Shown: in pieces, positions 43,266 to 51,867 of the stretch
How the letters are laid out: each line of letters starts with the position of its first letter
How positions within the stretch are numbered: position 1 is the stretch's first letter
Assembly: GCA_903954065.1 (NCBI GenBank)
Contig: CAJBME010000187.1
Coordinates: 1-54,857, forward strand
DNA: 54,857 nt
Source of the DNA: an uncultured bacterium
GTDB taxonomy: Bacteria; Verrucomicrobiota; Verrucomicrobiia; Verrucomicrobiales; V1-33
Reading direction: 5' to 3'
The notes under the pieces: generated by a model
What the model saw: the letters and a program-made list of their open reading frames with translations, nothing else
What the model was told of the DNA's origin: nothing
Database searches by the model: none
Made by a program: the position numbers and the translations under genes

Positions 43266-44678
43266 ATGTCCTCAATTCCGCCCCGCGTGCTGACAACGCG
43301 CGAAAAAGCCCTGCAAATCAATCTCGACGGTCCGCCCTACGGCACCATCGCGGAAATCGGCGCCGGACAGGAGGTCGCCAATTGGTTCTTCCGCGTCGGC
43401 GCGGCCTCAGGGAGTATCGCCAAAACCGTCTCCGCTTATGACATGACGGTCAGTGATTCCATTTACGGAGCCACCCGCCAATACGTCTCCCGCGAGCGGC
43501 TGCTCCACATGCTGGACCATGAGTACAATCTCATGGTCGAACGGCTGGATAAAAAGATGGGGGATGAAAGCCAGTTCTTCGCCTACGCCAATACCGTGCG
43601 CGTCCGCGCTTACGGTGATACTTCGCAGGAATGCCACGGGTGGATGGGCATCCGCCTGCAAACAGCTCCGCACAGTCCGCCTCATGACCTCGTCATTCAC
43701 CTGAGGCTCTTTGATACTCAACTCAATGAACAACAAGAAGTCGTGGGAATCGTCGGAGTCAATCTCATCCACGCCGCCCTGTACCTGCGCCATGACTTGC
43801 GCGCGTTCACCGAATCACTGCGGGATGGACTGAATCCCTGGCGAGTCGAGATCGATTTCCTCAAATTTATCGGACCTGACTTTGCGACGCTCGACAACCG
43901 GCTGTGCGCGCTGCAACTCGTGGAAAGCGGATTGTCTCCGGCCGCCTTCTTCACCGCCCAAGGCGAGGTCATGCAGCCGTCAGAATTTTTCTATCGCAAA
44001 CCCTTGATGTTGCTTCGCGGGCGTTTTGATCCGGTGACCCGGGTGCATCTCGACATGATGGCATCGGCGCGGAGTGTGCTGCGAGCCAGCCTGCCGCCGG
44101 GTGCGGCCGAGCCCGTCGAGATCATGGAATTGTCGATGTCCAATCTGCTGGAGGAAACGGCCAGCCAGCGGGCGCCGCACGGGTCGATCGATAAGGAAAG
44201 TTTTTTGGCCCGCGCCGATATGTTGCAGGCTCTGGGCGAAAATGTGTTGGTGTCGCGGTTTCCGGAATTTCATCGGCTAGGCGCCTTCCTGAGCCGTTAC
44301 ACTCGCGAACCGATTCGCATCGTGCTGAGCCGCGCCCTTCTCGAGGAACTATTCGAGGAGAAATGGTATGCGTCCCTTGACGGTGGGTTGCTGGAATCGC
44401 TGGGCCGATTGTTCAAAAATGAATTGCGACTGTGCGTGTACCCTGGATATGACCCGTCCACCGGCGAGTGCCGAGGCGCCGATCAAGCCACCGTCGCCCC
44501 CCACCTGAGGAAACTTTTCGATCACCTCCTAGACAACGGCTACATCATCCCCATCGAAGCCACCGCCGACATGGAATTGCGGTTTACCGGAGCCGACATT
44601 CGCGCCCTGATGACTGCCGGTGACGAGCGGTGGAAATCCCTCGTGCCCGAGGCCGTCGCCGGTGGTTTCACTCCGTGA
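43266..44678 (+). CDS. Conserved protein of unknown function
   Basis: A 470-residue protein from the ATG at 43266 (a TTG at 43230 is an upstream alternative). It opens PPRVLTTREKALQINLDG and continues YGTIAEIGAGQEVANWFFRVG, SGSIAKTVSAYDMTVSDSIYG and VSRERLLHMLDHEYNLMVERLD, a strongly conserved block I recognise from homologous proteins in many bacterial phyla without a firm function. The middle has a possible Rossmann-like stretch (LMLLRGRFDPVTRVHLDMM), and the end includes GGLLESLGRLFKNELRLCVYPG. No signal peptide or membrane helix is seen, so it is cytoplasmic. Automatic labels such as TonB-dependent receptor should not be trusted for it. Confidence 0.8.
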   Translation: MSSIPPRVLTTREKALQINLDGPPYGTIAEIGAGQEVANWFFRVGAASGSIAKTVSAYDMTVSDSIYGATRQYVSRERLLHMLDHEYNLMVERLDKKMGDESQFFAYANTVRVRAYGDTSQECHGWMGIRLQTAPHSPPHDLVIHLRLFDTQLNEQQEVVGIVGVNLIHAALYLRHDLRAFTESLRDGLNPWRVEIDFLKFIGPDFATLDNRLCALQLVESGLSPAAFFTAQGEVMQPSEFFYRKPLMLLRGRFDPVTRVHLDMMASARSVLRASLPPGAAEPVEIMELSMSNLLEETASQRAPHGSIDKESFLARADMLQALGENVLVSRFPEFHRLGAFLSRYTREPIRIVLSRALLEELFEEKWYASLDGGLLESLGRLFKNELRLCVYPGYDPSTGECRGADQATVAPHLRKLFDHLLDNGYIIPIEATADMELRFTGADIRALMTAGDERWKSLVPEAVAGGFTP

Positions 44679-44913
44679 AATCGGTTTGTGCAGGATCCGG
44701 GGATCATGTCGGTCCCCCCCCACGGCTGCAACCGCTCTAGAAGGTCGTGACGTGGCGGGTGGTGAATTTGCCTGCCGCGAGGAGGGCAATGTCTTCGGAT
44801 AGATTTTCGGAAAATGATAAAAACTAGCGATAGAAGAGTGTACAAACAACTTTTAATGAGTAGTTTATATCTCTTAGAAGATTCGCATAAACATTTTCGG
44901 TTTTTTTCTCCTC

Positions 44914-46137
44914 ATGCCTGCCGCTTGGCATCCCCGTTCGATGGAGCCGCTTCTTCCGAAGGCGCGGGAGGCGCGGTTGTCGGAACTGACCTGCGAGGTC
45001 TTGAAGGCGGCAGGTCGTCTGACGGGGCAGGTGCATTCGCGGGTGGTATTGGACCGGTTGGCCGACTTGGTTCGGGAGATGAATTGTTATTACTCGAACC
45101 TGATCGAGGGGCATAAAACCGCGCCGAGGGAGATCGAACGGGCGCTGAAGCGCGACTTCACCGGCGACGAAGCGCAGCGTGACAACCAGGAGCTCAGTCT
45201 GGCGCACATTGCCGTCGAGAGGATCATGGAGGAACGGCTGGCGGCCGGACCGGTGGATGTGTACGCCCCGGAGTTCGTGTGCTGGCTCCATCGGGAATTC
45301 TATTCCCGCCTTCCTGATCGTATGCACTGGGCGAAGACCACGGGCGGCAGGCCATATAGGGTTGAGCCAGGGCGCCTGCGCAACTTTATGGTGGATGTCG
45401 GGCGGCACACGCCGCCGCATTTCGAGGCGTTGCCGGAGTTCATGGACCGCTTTCATGCGTTTTACGGGGGCACGCAGATTCTGGAGACGACGAGGCTCGT
45501 TGCGGTGGCCGCCGCGCATCATCGACTGGCGTGGATTCACCCGTTTGGTGACGGCAATGGGCGGGTCGTGAGGCTGCATTCCCAGGCGTTGCTCATCCAG
45601 CATGGTCTGGGGGGGAACGGGTTGTGGACGCTTTCGCGCGGGCTGGCCCGGCGTCGACAGCGGTATTTCGCCTGCCTGGCCGCCGCGGACCGTGGTCGGC
45701 AGGGCGATCTCGACGGCCGGGGCGCTCTTTCGGATGCCGCACTGGCCGGATTCTGTGAGTTCTTCCTCGAAACCTCGCTCGACCAAATCCAGTTCATGAG
45801 TGGACTGCTGGATCTACCCTCATTGAGGACCCGGGTGGAGCGCTACTTCCAGTTTCAAGCGCTGCACCTTCAGCGGTATCGGGAGGAACTCATGCGCATC
45901 GTCCGCGCCTTGGTAGACGAAGGCGAGATTCCACGGGCCCGGGTCCAAGTGATTACAGGCAAGGGGGCCACCGTTTCCGCGGAAATCATCAAGCGCGGGC
46001 TGGAGGAAGGCGTATTCGAATCACCCAGCCCCAAAGGACCGCTACGCCCGGCTTTTCCGGCGGCGGTGCAGGAGTTTTACTTCCCGCAGCTTTTTCTCGA
46101 TCTGCCGGTCGAACCGGATTCGGAACCTGCCTCGTGA
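44914..46137 (+). CDS. Fic family protein (AMP-transferase fold) with intramolecular inhibitory motif
   Basis: A 407-residue protein. The inhibitory helix motif (S/T)xxxE(G/N) appears as SNLIEG at 61-66, which places it in class II (inhibitory motif N-terminal within the protein). The catalytic loop HPFGDGNGRV at 209-218 is complete (His 209 and the phosphate-binding Asn/Arg). A winged-helix-like C-terminal region (about 320-390: VITGKGATVSAEIIKRGLEEGVFE) may bind DNA or partners. Fic enzymes attach AMP to hydroxyl groups of target proteins. The gene starts in an AT-rich gap (44820-44913), and its stop overlaps a GTG for a small downstream gene. Confidence 0.92.
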   Translation: MPAAWHPRSMEPLLPKAREARLSELTCEVLKAAGRLTGQVHSRVVLDRLADLVREMNCYYSNLIEGHKTAPREIERALKRDFTGDEAQRDNQELSLAHIAVERIMEERLAAGPVDVYAPEFVCWLHREFYSRLPDRMHWAKTTGGRPYRVEPGRLRNFMVDVGRHTPPHFEALPEFMDRFHAFYGGTQILETTRLVAVAAAHHRLAWIHPFGDGNGRVVRLHSQALLIQHGLGGNGLWTLSRGLARRRQRYFACLAAADRGRQGDLDGRGALSDAALAGFCEFFLETSLDQIQFMSGLLDLPSLRTRVERYFQFQALHLQRYREELMRIVRALVDEGEIPRARVQVITGKGATVSAEIIKRGLEEGVFESPSPKGPLRPAFPAAVQEFYFPQLFLDLPVEPDSEPAS

Positions 46138-46313
46138 AGGCTTCGGAATTCGCAGGCCTGATGGAGGCTGAAGGGGATACGGTCACCGTCACCGCAGCGT
46201 CGGAGGGAAGTGTGCGGATCAGTCCGCACACGGCGGAGGTGGCGCGGCAGATGGAGCAGGTACAGGACGTGATGAGGCGCTATCGGCACACGCTGCGGGA
46301 GCTAGCCAAATGA
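46134..46313 (+). CDS. Small antitoxin-like protein upstream of a Doc remnant
   Basis: A 59-residue frame starts with GTG at 46134, overlapping the Fic stop in GTGA, and ends at 46313, overlapping the Doc ATG. The product reads MKASEFAGLMEAEGD..., VRISPHTAEVARQMEQVQ and a charged C-terminal helix. Its size, its overlap with a toxin gene and its N-terminal beta/C-terminal helix pattern are those of a Phd- or AbrB-like antitoxin, but no named family is recognised with confidence. It was too short to stand out as a gene by length; the double four-base overlap and normal composition support it. Confidence 0.6.
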   Translation: MKASEFAGLMEAEGDTVTVTAASEGSVRISPHTAEVARQMEQVQDVMRRYRHTLRELAK

Positions 46314-46501
46314 AGGAGCCGATCTGGGTGCTGCGTGAGGTGGTTTTGATCGCGCACGAGCAGTCGCTGGCGGAGTTTGGCGGTGCGGCGGGAACTCGTG
46401 ACGAGGGGTTGTTAGATTCGGCCTTGAGCAAACCTGAGAACCTTCAAAGTGGTTGGCGGAGTGGTTGGCGGCGCATTCGCAGCCTCTTTGAGCTGAGCTG
46501 A
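46310..46501 (+). pseudogene. Truncated Doc (death-on-curing) toxin
   Basis: The first 45 residues (MKEPIWVLREVVLIAHEQSL, then GTRDEGLLDSALSKPENL) are a good match to the N-terminus of Doc-family toxins, which phosphorylate EF-Tu and use the motif HPFxDGNKR. That motif and the rest of the domain, about 80 residues, are absent: after residue 46 the frame becomes unrelated and stops at 46501. The junction has a 12-bp direct repeat (AGTGGTTGGCGG at 46448-46459 and 46460-46471). The gene is therefore a remnant and cannot be toxic. No copy of the missing part is found in the next 190 bp. Confidence 0.8.
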
Positions 46502-46691
46502 AATCTCTGACATATAAAACCGCGAATCTGCGCGTACCCCCGTCGGAAGTAGCGAAGAAGAAGGGCGAAGGCGAAAGCTCGTTTCGACAAATCCTTTACG
46601 GGTGGGCCTGATTTGAGCAAAATGGCTGGCGTCTGAGCTGTCATGCTGTTCGATGGACCCTGCCGCGACTGGCACACCCGAAGAATTGATC

Positions 46692-49034
46692 ATGAGTCCC
46701 ATTTTGACCACCGTCCTTCCGTTTCCGGGATGGCCTTTAATTTTGTTGATGTGCCTGTTGGCGGGGGGCGGCCAGGCGGGAGCGGCGACACCGGCTGACG
46801 CCCGTCCGGCGTCCTCGACAGAACCATCCGCATCTCGTCGGGCGCCGGGTCCGTTGCGCAAGCATGTGATTACGCCGCATTGGTTCAATGACTCAGCGCG
46901 GTTTTGGTATCGCAATGAGCTGGACGACGGCGCGCGGGAATTTATCGCGGTCGACGCTGAAAACGGGGTGCGGGCGCCCGCCTTTGACCATGAGCGGCTG
47001 GCGGCTGGGTTGTCGAAGGCGGTGGGGGCGGCTGTGCGCGCGTCGCACCTTCCCTTTGAAGCGATTGAATTTGTTGATGGGGCCGCGGCGGTGCGGTTTC
47101 GGGTCGCCGAGGCTGACTGGCAGTGTCATCTGACCACGTATGAGTGCACGCCGGCCGCAGCCCGGGTGGAGGCTGCGGGTGGGACGGAGGAAAAACCGCC
47201 GGGCGAAACGCGCCGTCGGCGGCGTCGCGGAGCGGAAGAAGCTGGGGCGCTCGTGACCGTCTCCTCTCCGAATGGCCAGTGGACGGCGGTGATTCAGGAC
47301 GGCCTGATTCGCCTTCGATCCTCTGTTCCGGATGCCGGGGAAGTGCCGTTGGGGCCGGAGGCTGGCGCAGGGCATGCTTATGTCTTGCCAGAGTGGTCTC
47401 CTGACTCTAAGTCGTTGATTGTCTGGCGTGTGAAACCCATACAGAGCCAGCCTGTGCATTTGATTGAATCATCGCCTAAGGAGGGTGGGCGCGCCGTTCT
47501 GAAGACCCGCGCGTATTCTCTGCCGGGGGATCCATTTCCGATTTACACGCCGTTGCTTTTCGAAGTGGCCACCGGCCGGTCGATTCCGCTGGAGGTTGAT
47601 CCATGGGAGCATGAATGGTTGCGACCGCGCTTGCGCTGGAGTCGAGCGGGTGACCGGTTTTTTTACGAGCAGATTGATCGCGGGCATCAACGGCTGCGGT
47701 TAGTGGAAGTGACTGTCGCAACCGGGGCGGTACGGAATCTGATCGATGAGAAATCGGAGACGTTTATCTGGACGACGCACACGGAAGAACTGCGGCTCGA
47801 TCGGTGGAATTGGATGGAGAAAACGGACGAGGCCATCTACGTGTCCGAGCGTGATGGCTGGCGGCATCTTTATCTGGTCGATGCACAAGAAGGCGGTGTC
47901 GTGAGCCAGATTACGCAGGGGGAGTGGGTGGTGCGCGGGATCGAGTGGATTGATGAAGCCAATCGCCAGATTTGGCTGAGTGCGAGCGGACGCCATCCCG
48001 GACAGGATCCGTATTTGGTGCACCATTACCGGGTCAATTTTGACGGGACGGGGTGGGTGGCGTTGACCGAGGGCGACGGCGACCACAGTCTGCAGTACTC
48101 GCCGGATCGGAAGTATGTCATTGATACTTATTCCCGCGTAGATTTGCCGCCGGTGAACGAATTGCGACGGGTCGCGGATGGGGCGTTGGTCTGCCGGTTG
48201 GAGGAGGCGGATGTGGGTGGGTTGCAGGCGACCGGCTGGGTGGCGCCCGAGGTGTTTTCTGCGAAAGGTCGGGATGGTCAAACTGACATTTGGGGGATTA
48301 TTGTACGCCCCCCTGATTTTGATCCGGCGAAGACGTATCCGGTGATCGAGGACATTTATGCCGGGCCGCAGGGGGCCTTTGTGCCGAAGACGTTCAGTCC
48401 TGGCTGGCGGCATGAAGCGTTGACGCGGCTGGGATTTATCGTGGTGCAGATTGACGGTATGGGTACGTCCAATCGTTCCAAGGCATTTCATGATGTGTGC
48501 TGCCGCAATTTGAAGGACGGCGGTTTTCCTGACCGGATTGCGTGGATGAAGGCGGCGGCGGCTCGTTATCCGCAGCTTGATTTGACCCGAGTGGGGATTT
48601 TCGGCACCTCGGCTGGCGGCCAAAATGCGGCCGGGGCCGTGCTCTTTCATCCAGAGTTTTACAAAGTGGCGGTGGCTAATTGCGGGTGTCATGACAACCG
48701 GATGGACAAGGCGTCTTGGAACGAACAATGGATGGGATATCCCGTGGGGCCGCAGTATGCCGAGTCATCCAATATTGATCATGCGCACCGCTTGCGTGGT
48801 CGGTTGTTTCTCATTGTGGGCGAGTTGGATGACAATGTGCCGCCAGAATCGACCCTGCGATTGGCCGACGCGCTGATCCGCGCTGGTAAAGATTTTGACC
48901 TGCTGGTGGTGCCAGGAGGCGGACATGGGGCTGGCGGAGAATACGGGCAGCGAAGAATGCACGATTTTTTTGTGCGGCATTTACAGGGAGTCGAGCCGCC
49001 GGACCGCAATCAGACCGATCCATTACCACAATGA
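46692..49034 (+). CDS. Exported S9 family (dipeptidyl peptidase IV-like) serine peptidase
   Basis: A 780-residue protein from the ATG at 46692, with a signal peptide (ILTTVLPFPGWPLILLMCLLAGGGQAG-type hydrophobic core, residues 2-35). A beta-propeller region fills the N-terminal two thirds, including the DPPIV N-domain sequences WSRAGDRFFYEQIDRGHQ, DEAIYVSERDGWRHLYLVD and GWVALTEGDGDHSLQYSPD. The C-terminal alpha/beta hydrolase carries the triad: S640 in GTSAGG, D713/714 in ELDDNVPPE and H745 in GGGHGAG. It cleaves dipeptides from N-termini, often after proline. A basic run (TRRRRRRGAEE) near residue 180 is unusual for the family. The next gene starts inside its stop. Confidence 0.88.
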   Translation: MSPILTTVLPFPGWPLILLMCLLAGGGQAGAATPADARPASSTEPSASRRAPGPLRKHVITPHWFNDSARFWYRNELDDGAREFIAVDAENGVRAPAFDHERLAAGLSKAVGAAVRASHLPFEAIEFVDGAAAVRFRVAEADWQCHLTTYECTPAAARVEAAGGTEEKPPGETRRRRRRGAEEAGALVTVSSPNGQWTAVIQDGLIRLRSSVPDAGEVPLGPEAGAGHAYVLPEWSPDSKSLIVWRVKPIQSQPVHLIESSPKEGGRAVLKTRAYSLPGDPFPIYTPLLFEVATGRSIPLEVDPWEHEWLRPRLRWSRAGDRFFYEQIDRGHQRLRLVEVTVATGAVRNLIDEKSETFIWTTHTEELRLDRWNWMEKTDEAIYVSERDGWRHLYLVDAQEGGVVSQITQGEWVVRGIEWIDEANRQIWLSASGRHPGQDPYLVHHYRVNFDGTGWVALTEGDGDHSLQYSPDRKYVIDTYSRVDLPPVNELRRVADGALVCRLEEADVGGLQATGWVAPEVFSAKGRDGQTDIWGIIVRPPDFDPAKTYPVIEDIYAGPQGAFVPKTFSPGWRHEALTRLGFIVVQIDGMGTSNRSKAFHDVCCRNLKDGGFPDRIAWMKAAAARYPQLDLTRVGIFGTSAGGQNAAGAVLFHPEFYKVAVANCGCHDNRMDKASWNEQWMGYPVGPQYAESSNIDHAHRLRGRLFLIVGELDDNVPPESTLRLADALIRAGKDFDLLVVPGGGHGAGGEYGQRRMHDFFVRHLQGVEPPDRNQTDPLPQ

Positions 49035-50620
49035 AACCACGTGCATCCCTCATGGCCGCGATGGCCGTCTCACTGCTGGTCTCCGGCCGCGGACAGCTCA
49101 CCCACGCCGCCGAAACCAGCCGGTCCGCTCCCGCCATCACCGCACCACCCACATCGTTTTTTCCACTGGTGGATGAAGTCGACCGAGACCTCGCGCGCCA
49201 GTTTTACCAGAAATATGTCGATGTACAGGGCCTGCCAGTCGTGGCCGCGGCCGAAGTCGCAGACGAAGCGCTACACCGCACCTATGAAATTGTTTCTCAT
49301 ATGCTGGCCGGTCGACCGGATGTGCTCGAGACAATGGTCAAAAACGGCATGTACTTGATCATTATTGGAAAAGAACAAGTTTATACGGACATGCCGGAAT
49401 ACCGGCATCACCCGAATCCCGCGTATGTCAATGAACGCGTACGAGGAACGGGCGGTCGACCGACCAGTTTTGGTGAAGAAAACCTCCTGAGCCAGCCGAT
49501 CGATCGTTATGATGACGAAAGCATTGCCGTGCATGAGTTTTGCCACACGATTGACAGCGCTTTGGAGTCGATGGATTCCGGCTGGCCGGAGCGGCTGCGG
49601 CGGGCTTATCGGGCGGCTTTGGACAAGGGATTATGGAAACTGACGTATGCGGCGAGCAACGAGGCGGAATTCTGGGCTGAGTTGAGTCAGTCGTATTTCG
49701 ACTGCAACCGCGTCAACAATTGGAATCATGGACCTATTGGCACGCGGGAGCAGCTGAAGGCGTACGATCCGGAGAGTTATGAATTGATTCGATCGACGTT
49801 TAATCTGGGGGCGGATCAGGAGTGGCGGTACGAGTGGCGGCAGGCGCTTCCGATGGTGGGGGCGCCACCGGCGTCGTTTAAGATCGATCCGTGGTACACC
49901 AAGTTTACGTGGGCGCGGGAATTGACGGTCCTTGGGCGTGGAGCGACTGATGAGGCGATGTTGAAGGCGAATGAGATCGTTCGTCGGGCGTTTGCTTATC
50001 GACATGATATCTTGAAGGCCTTGATTGCGGACGGGGTGAAGCTGGTGGTGCTGGGGCGAGGGGAGGCGCTGACGGATCTTCCGGAGGTGCAGCGGCTGGT
50101 GGGGCAGCCTGGTTTTGATCCGCTGGTCCGGTTTTTGGATTACACGCCGGAGAATCGGCTGTTGGTGGTGGCGGAAGAAAACGTCTTGGGGGATTTACAG
50201 GCGCCGCGGGTGGGTAGTTGTCAGGTCTTACGCGGCCTTGCTCGGGCGGTGTACGGGGTGACGGCCGGGCGTCCGGTCGATCCGGGCTGGGATGACCGTG
50301 GCGGTGATGTGCAGCAGTATGAACTGCGAGTGCAGCGGCTGGATGTACGGTTTGACCAGTCTTTGCGTACGTTATGGACTGGAGCGCGCTCGGCGGGACG
50401 CTGGCAGGGGACATCGGCCATTCACGATCCACTGGCATATTGGACGACTGGGATGTTGGCGTATTTTGACGCGTTGGGCCAGGATCCGCCGCCGGGAGGG
50501 GCGGCTCAAGGAGTATCGACCCGCGAATCGCTGCGCGACTATGATGTGGATTTGCATCGACTGGTGCATGAGACGATGGCGTTTGACGGGCGGGTCGACT
50601 GGCGACGGAGGCCTCGATGA
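49031..50620 (+). CDS. Exported zincin-like protein with duplicated domain, one copy catalytically degenerate
   Basis: A 529-residue protein with a signal peptide (SLMAAMAVSLLVSGRG). It contains two homologous units. Unit 1 (about 55-260): FYQKYVDVQGLPVVAAAEVADEALH..., MVKNGMYLIIIGKEQVYTDMPEY, EENLLS, then HEFCH (H168, E169, H172) and NEAEFWAEL as likely third ligand. Unit 2 (about 285-520): WARELTVLGRGATDEAML, IADGVKLVVLGRGEALTDLPEV, EENVLG, but RGLAR in place of HEFCH at the same distance and YWTTG in place of the ligand region. Unit 1 should be a zinc metallopeptidase; unit 2 likely lost zinc and serves binding or stability. The gene overlaps both neighbours by four bases. Confidence 0.8.
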   Translation: MKPRASLMAAMAVSLLVSGRGQLTHAAETSRSAPAITAPPTSFFPLVDEVDRDLARQFYQKYVDVQGLPVVAAAEVADEALHRTYEIVSHMLAGRPDVLETMVKNGMYLIIIGKEQVYTDMPEYRHHPNPAYVNERVRGTGGRPTSFGEENLLSQPIDRYDDESIAVHEFCHTIDSALESMDSGWPERLRRAYRAALDKGLWKLTYAASNEAEFWAELSQSYFDCNRVNNWNHGPIGTREQLKAYDPESYELIRSTFNLGADQEWRYEWRQALPMVGAPPASFKIDPWYTKFTWARELTVLGRGATDEAMLKANEIVRRAFAYRHDILKALIADGVKLVVLGRGEALTDLPEVQRLVGQPGFDPLVRFLDYTPENRLLVVAEENVLGDLQAPRVGSCQVLRGLARAVYGVTAGRPVDPGWDDRGGDVQQYELRVQRLDVRFDQSLRTLWTGARSAGRWQGTSAIHDPLAYWTTGMLAYFDALGQDPPPGGAAQGVSTRESLRDYDVDLHRLVHETMAFDGRVDWRRRPR

Positions 50621-51399
50621 TGGGGGCTGAAGAATGGTGGGTGTGTGCGGCCGGCTTTGGGGCAGCGGTGATGAATGCCATTGCCGGGGGCGGCACCATG
50701 CTGACCTTTCCGGCGTTACTAGCGGCCGGGCTGCCCCCGGTTTTGGCGAATACGACGAGCACGGTGGCTCTGTGTGTGGGCATGCCCGGCGGAGTGTGGG
50801 CCTTTCGCCGGCACTTGGTTGGGTTGGGCGGGTGGATCTGGCCGCTGGGGATCGTGAGTGTGTTGGGCGGCATGGCGGGCGGCATGCTGTTATTGGCCAT
50901 GCCTTCGGCGGTTTTTGTGGCGGTGGTGCCGTGGTTATTGCTGCTGGCCACGGCGCTTTTTGTGTTGCATGAACCGCTCGTGAGCTGGCTCCGGCGCCGT
51001 CAAGGTGGAGCGGCCGGGGTGGGGACCACCGGGGCCGAAGTCCCTGCACCCAGCGCCTGGGGAGTAGGCGTTCAGGTGCTAGTTGGGATTTATGGAGGTT
51101 ATTTCGGGGCCGGCATTGGGATTATGATGCTGGCCAGCCTCAGTTTGCTCGGGTTGCGCGACATCAACCGACTCAATGCCTTAAAAGCATTGCTCGCGTT
51201 CCTCGTCAACATGGCCTCGGTCGTCTACTTCCTGATCCACGGGCATGTGGATTGGTCGCTGGCCGTCTGGTTGATGGCAGGATCAGAGCCGGGATCGATC
51301 GTGGGCGCAAAACTCGCGCAACGCATACCCGCCCGGTGGGTGCGCCTCATCGCCGCCACCATCGGCATCACCATCGCCATCAGCCTTTGGTTGAAATAA
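50617..51399 (+). CDS. TauE/SafE family membrane transporter
   Basis: A 260-residue protein with about seven to eight membrane helices in two homologous halves. The N-terminal motif AAVMNAIAGGGTMLTFPALLAAGLPPVLANTTSTVAL and the second-half motif GIYGGYFGAGIGIMMLASLSLLGLRDINRLNALKALLA are typical of this family, whose members export sulfite, sulfoacetate or similar anions. Its ATG overlaps the stop of the zincin gene, so it closes a three-gene unit with S9 peptidase and zincin. The functional link is unknown. The last codon runs directly into a 7-bp tandem repeat. Confidence 0.9.
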   Translation: MMGAEEWWVCAAGFGAAVMNAIAGGGTMLTFPALLAAGLPPVLANTTSTVALCVGMPGGVWAFRRHLVGLGGWIWPLGIVSVLGGMAGGMLLLAMPSAVFVAVVPWLLLLATALFVLHEPLVSWLRRRQGGAAGVGTTGAEVPAPSAWGVGVQVLVGIYGGYFGAGIGIMMLASLSLLGLRDINRLNALKALLAFLVNMASVVYFLIHGHVDWSLAVWLMAGSEPGSIVGAKLAQRIPARWVRLIAATIGITIAISLWLK

Positions 51400-51461
51400 A
51401 AGCAGAAAGCAGAAAGCGGAAAGCAGAAAGCGGAAAGCAGAAAGCAGAAAGCGGAAAGCGG
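51399..51461. repeat. Nine tandem 7-bp units AAAGC(A/G)G
   Basis: The repeat starts with the final A of the permease stop codon and runs for nine units of 7 bp without gaps, five AAAGCAG and four AAAGCGG. It is purine-only apart from one C per unit. Being outside the coding region, copy number can change freely. It could act as a variable spacer or a transcription end region; no hairpin is formed. Confidence 0.9.
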
Positions 51462-51867
51462 AGAAAAAAGACAGAAATGAAGGCGAAAGAGGATGAAACA
51501 TTGGCGCGCGCGCCACATCCCTCGGGCCGCGGATAAGAAACGACTAAGCGGCGGCTAAGCCGCCGCTGTAGCCGGGTACGTTGGTCCCGGCTTTCACACT
51601 TGGCCTGCGGGCCACATCTCTCAAGACACGAACACGAAACCGCTTCTTCGCATCCGCCTCCATGCCAAAAAGACGTTCGGAGAGGCGTTCGGCGCGGCGA
51701 CCGGGGTCAGCGACCCACGGTTACAAAAGATCCGAATCCGAAACGACTTCGCAGGTAAGTTTACTTCCCGACGAGGGCATGGGATTCGAAACACGGTGGA
51801 CAAGCCGGGTATCGGAACCGCGGTCAGGGCCTGGGATTGGAACGGCGTGGGGGAAAACGAGCCCCGT
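51462..51867. other. Intergenic repeat region between permease and symporter genes
   Basis: The two genes converge here. The stretch holds an A-rich segment (51462-51510), a short palindrome GCGGCGGCTAAGCCGCCGC at 51550-51568, the solitary 203-bp-type unit at 51571-51779, and about 90 bp with no features. Confidence 0.6.
51571..51779. repeat. Solitary copy of the 203-bp repeat unit
   Basis: This copy aligns with the third unit of the 33.98-34.6 kb array over its whole length; both run 209 bp from GCCGGGTAC to the ending CTTCCCGACGAGGGCA. Differences are scattered substitutions. It lacks the outer 15-bp and left 20-bp inverted repeats found around the array and instead is preceded by the palindrome at 51550-51568. 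Two occurrences 17 kb apart show the unit is dispersed. Confidence 0.9.

Noticed and set aside
47700..48728. Long antisense frame (342 codons) inside the S9 peptidase gene
   Set aside because: It is the complement of a well-supported peptidase gene and lacks any recognisable domain; a typical shadow in GC-rich DNA.
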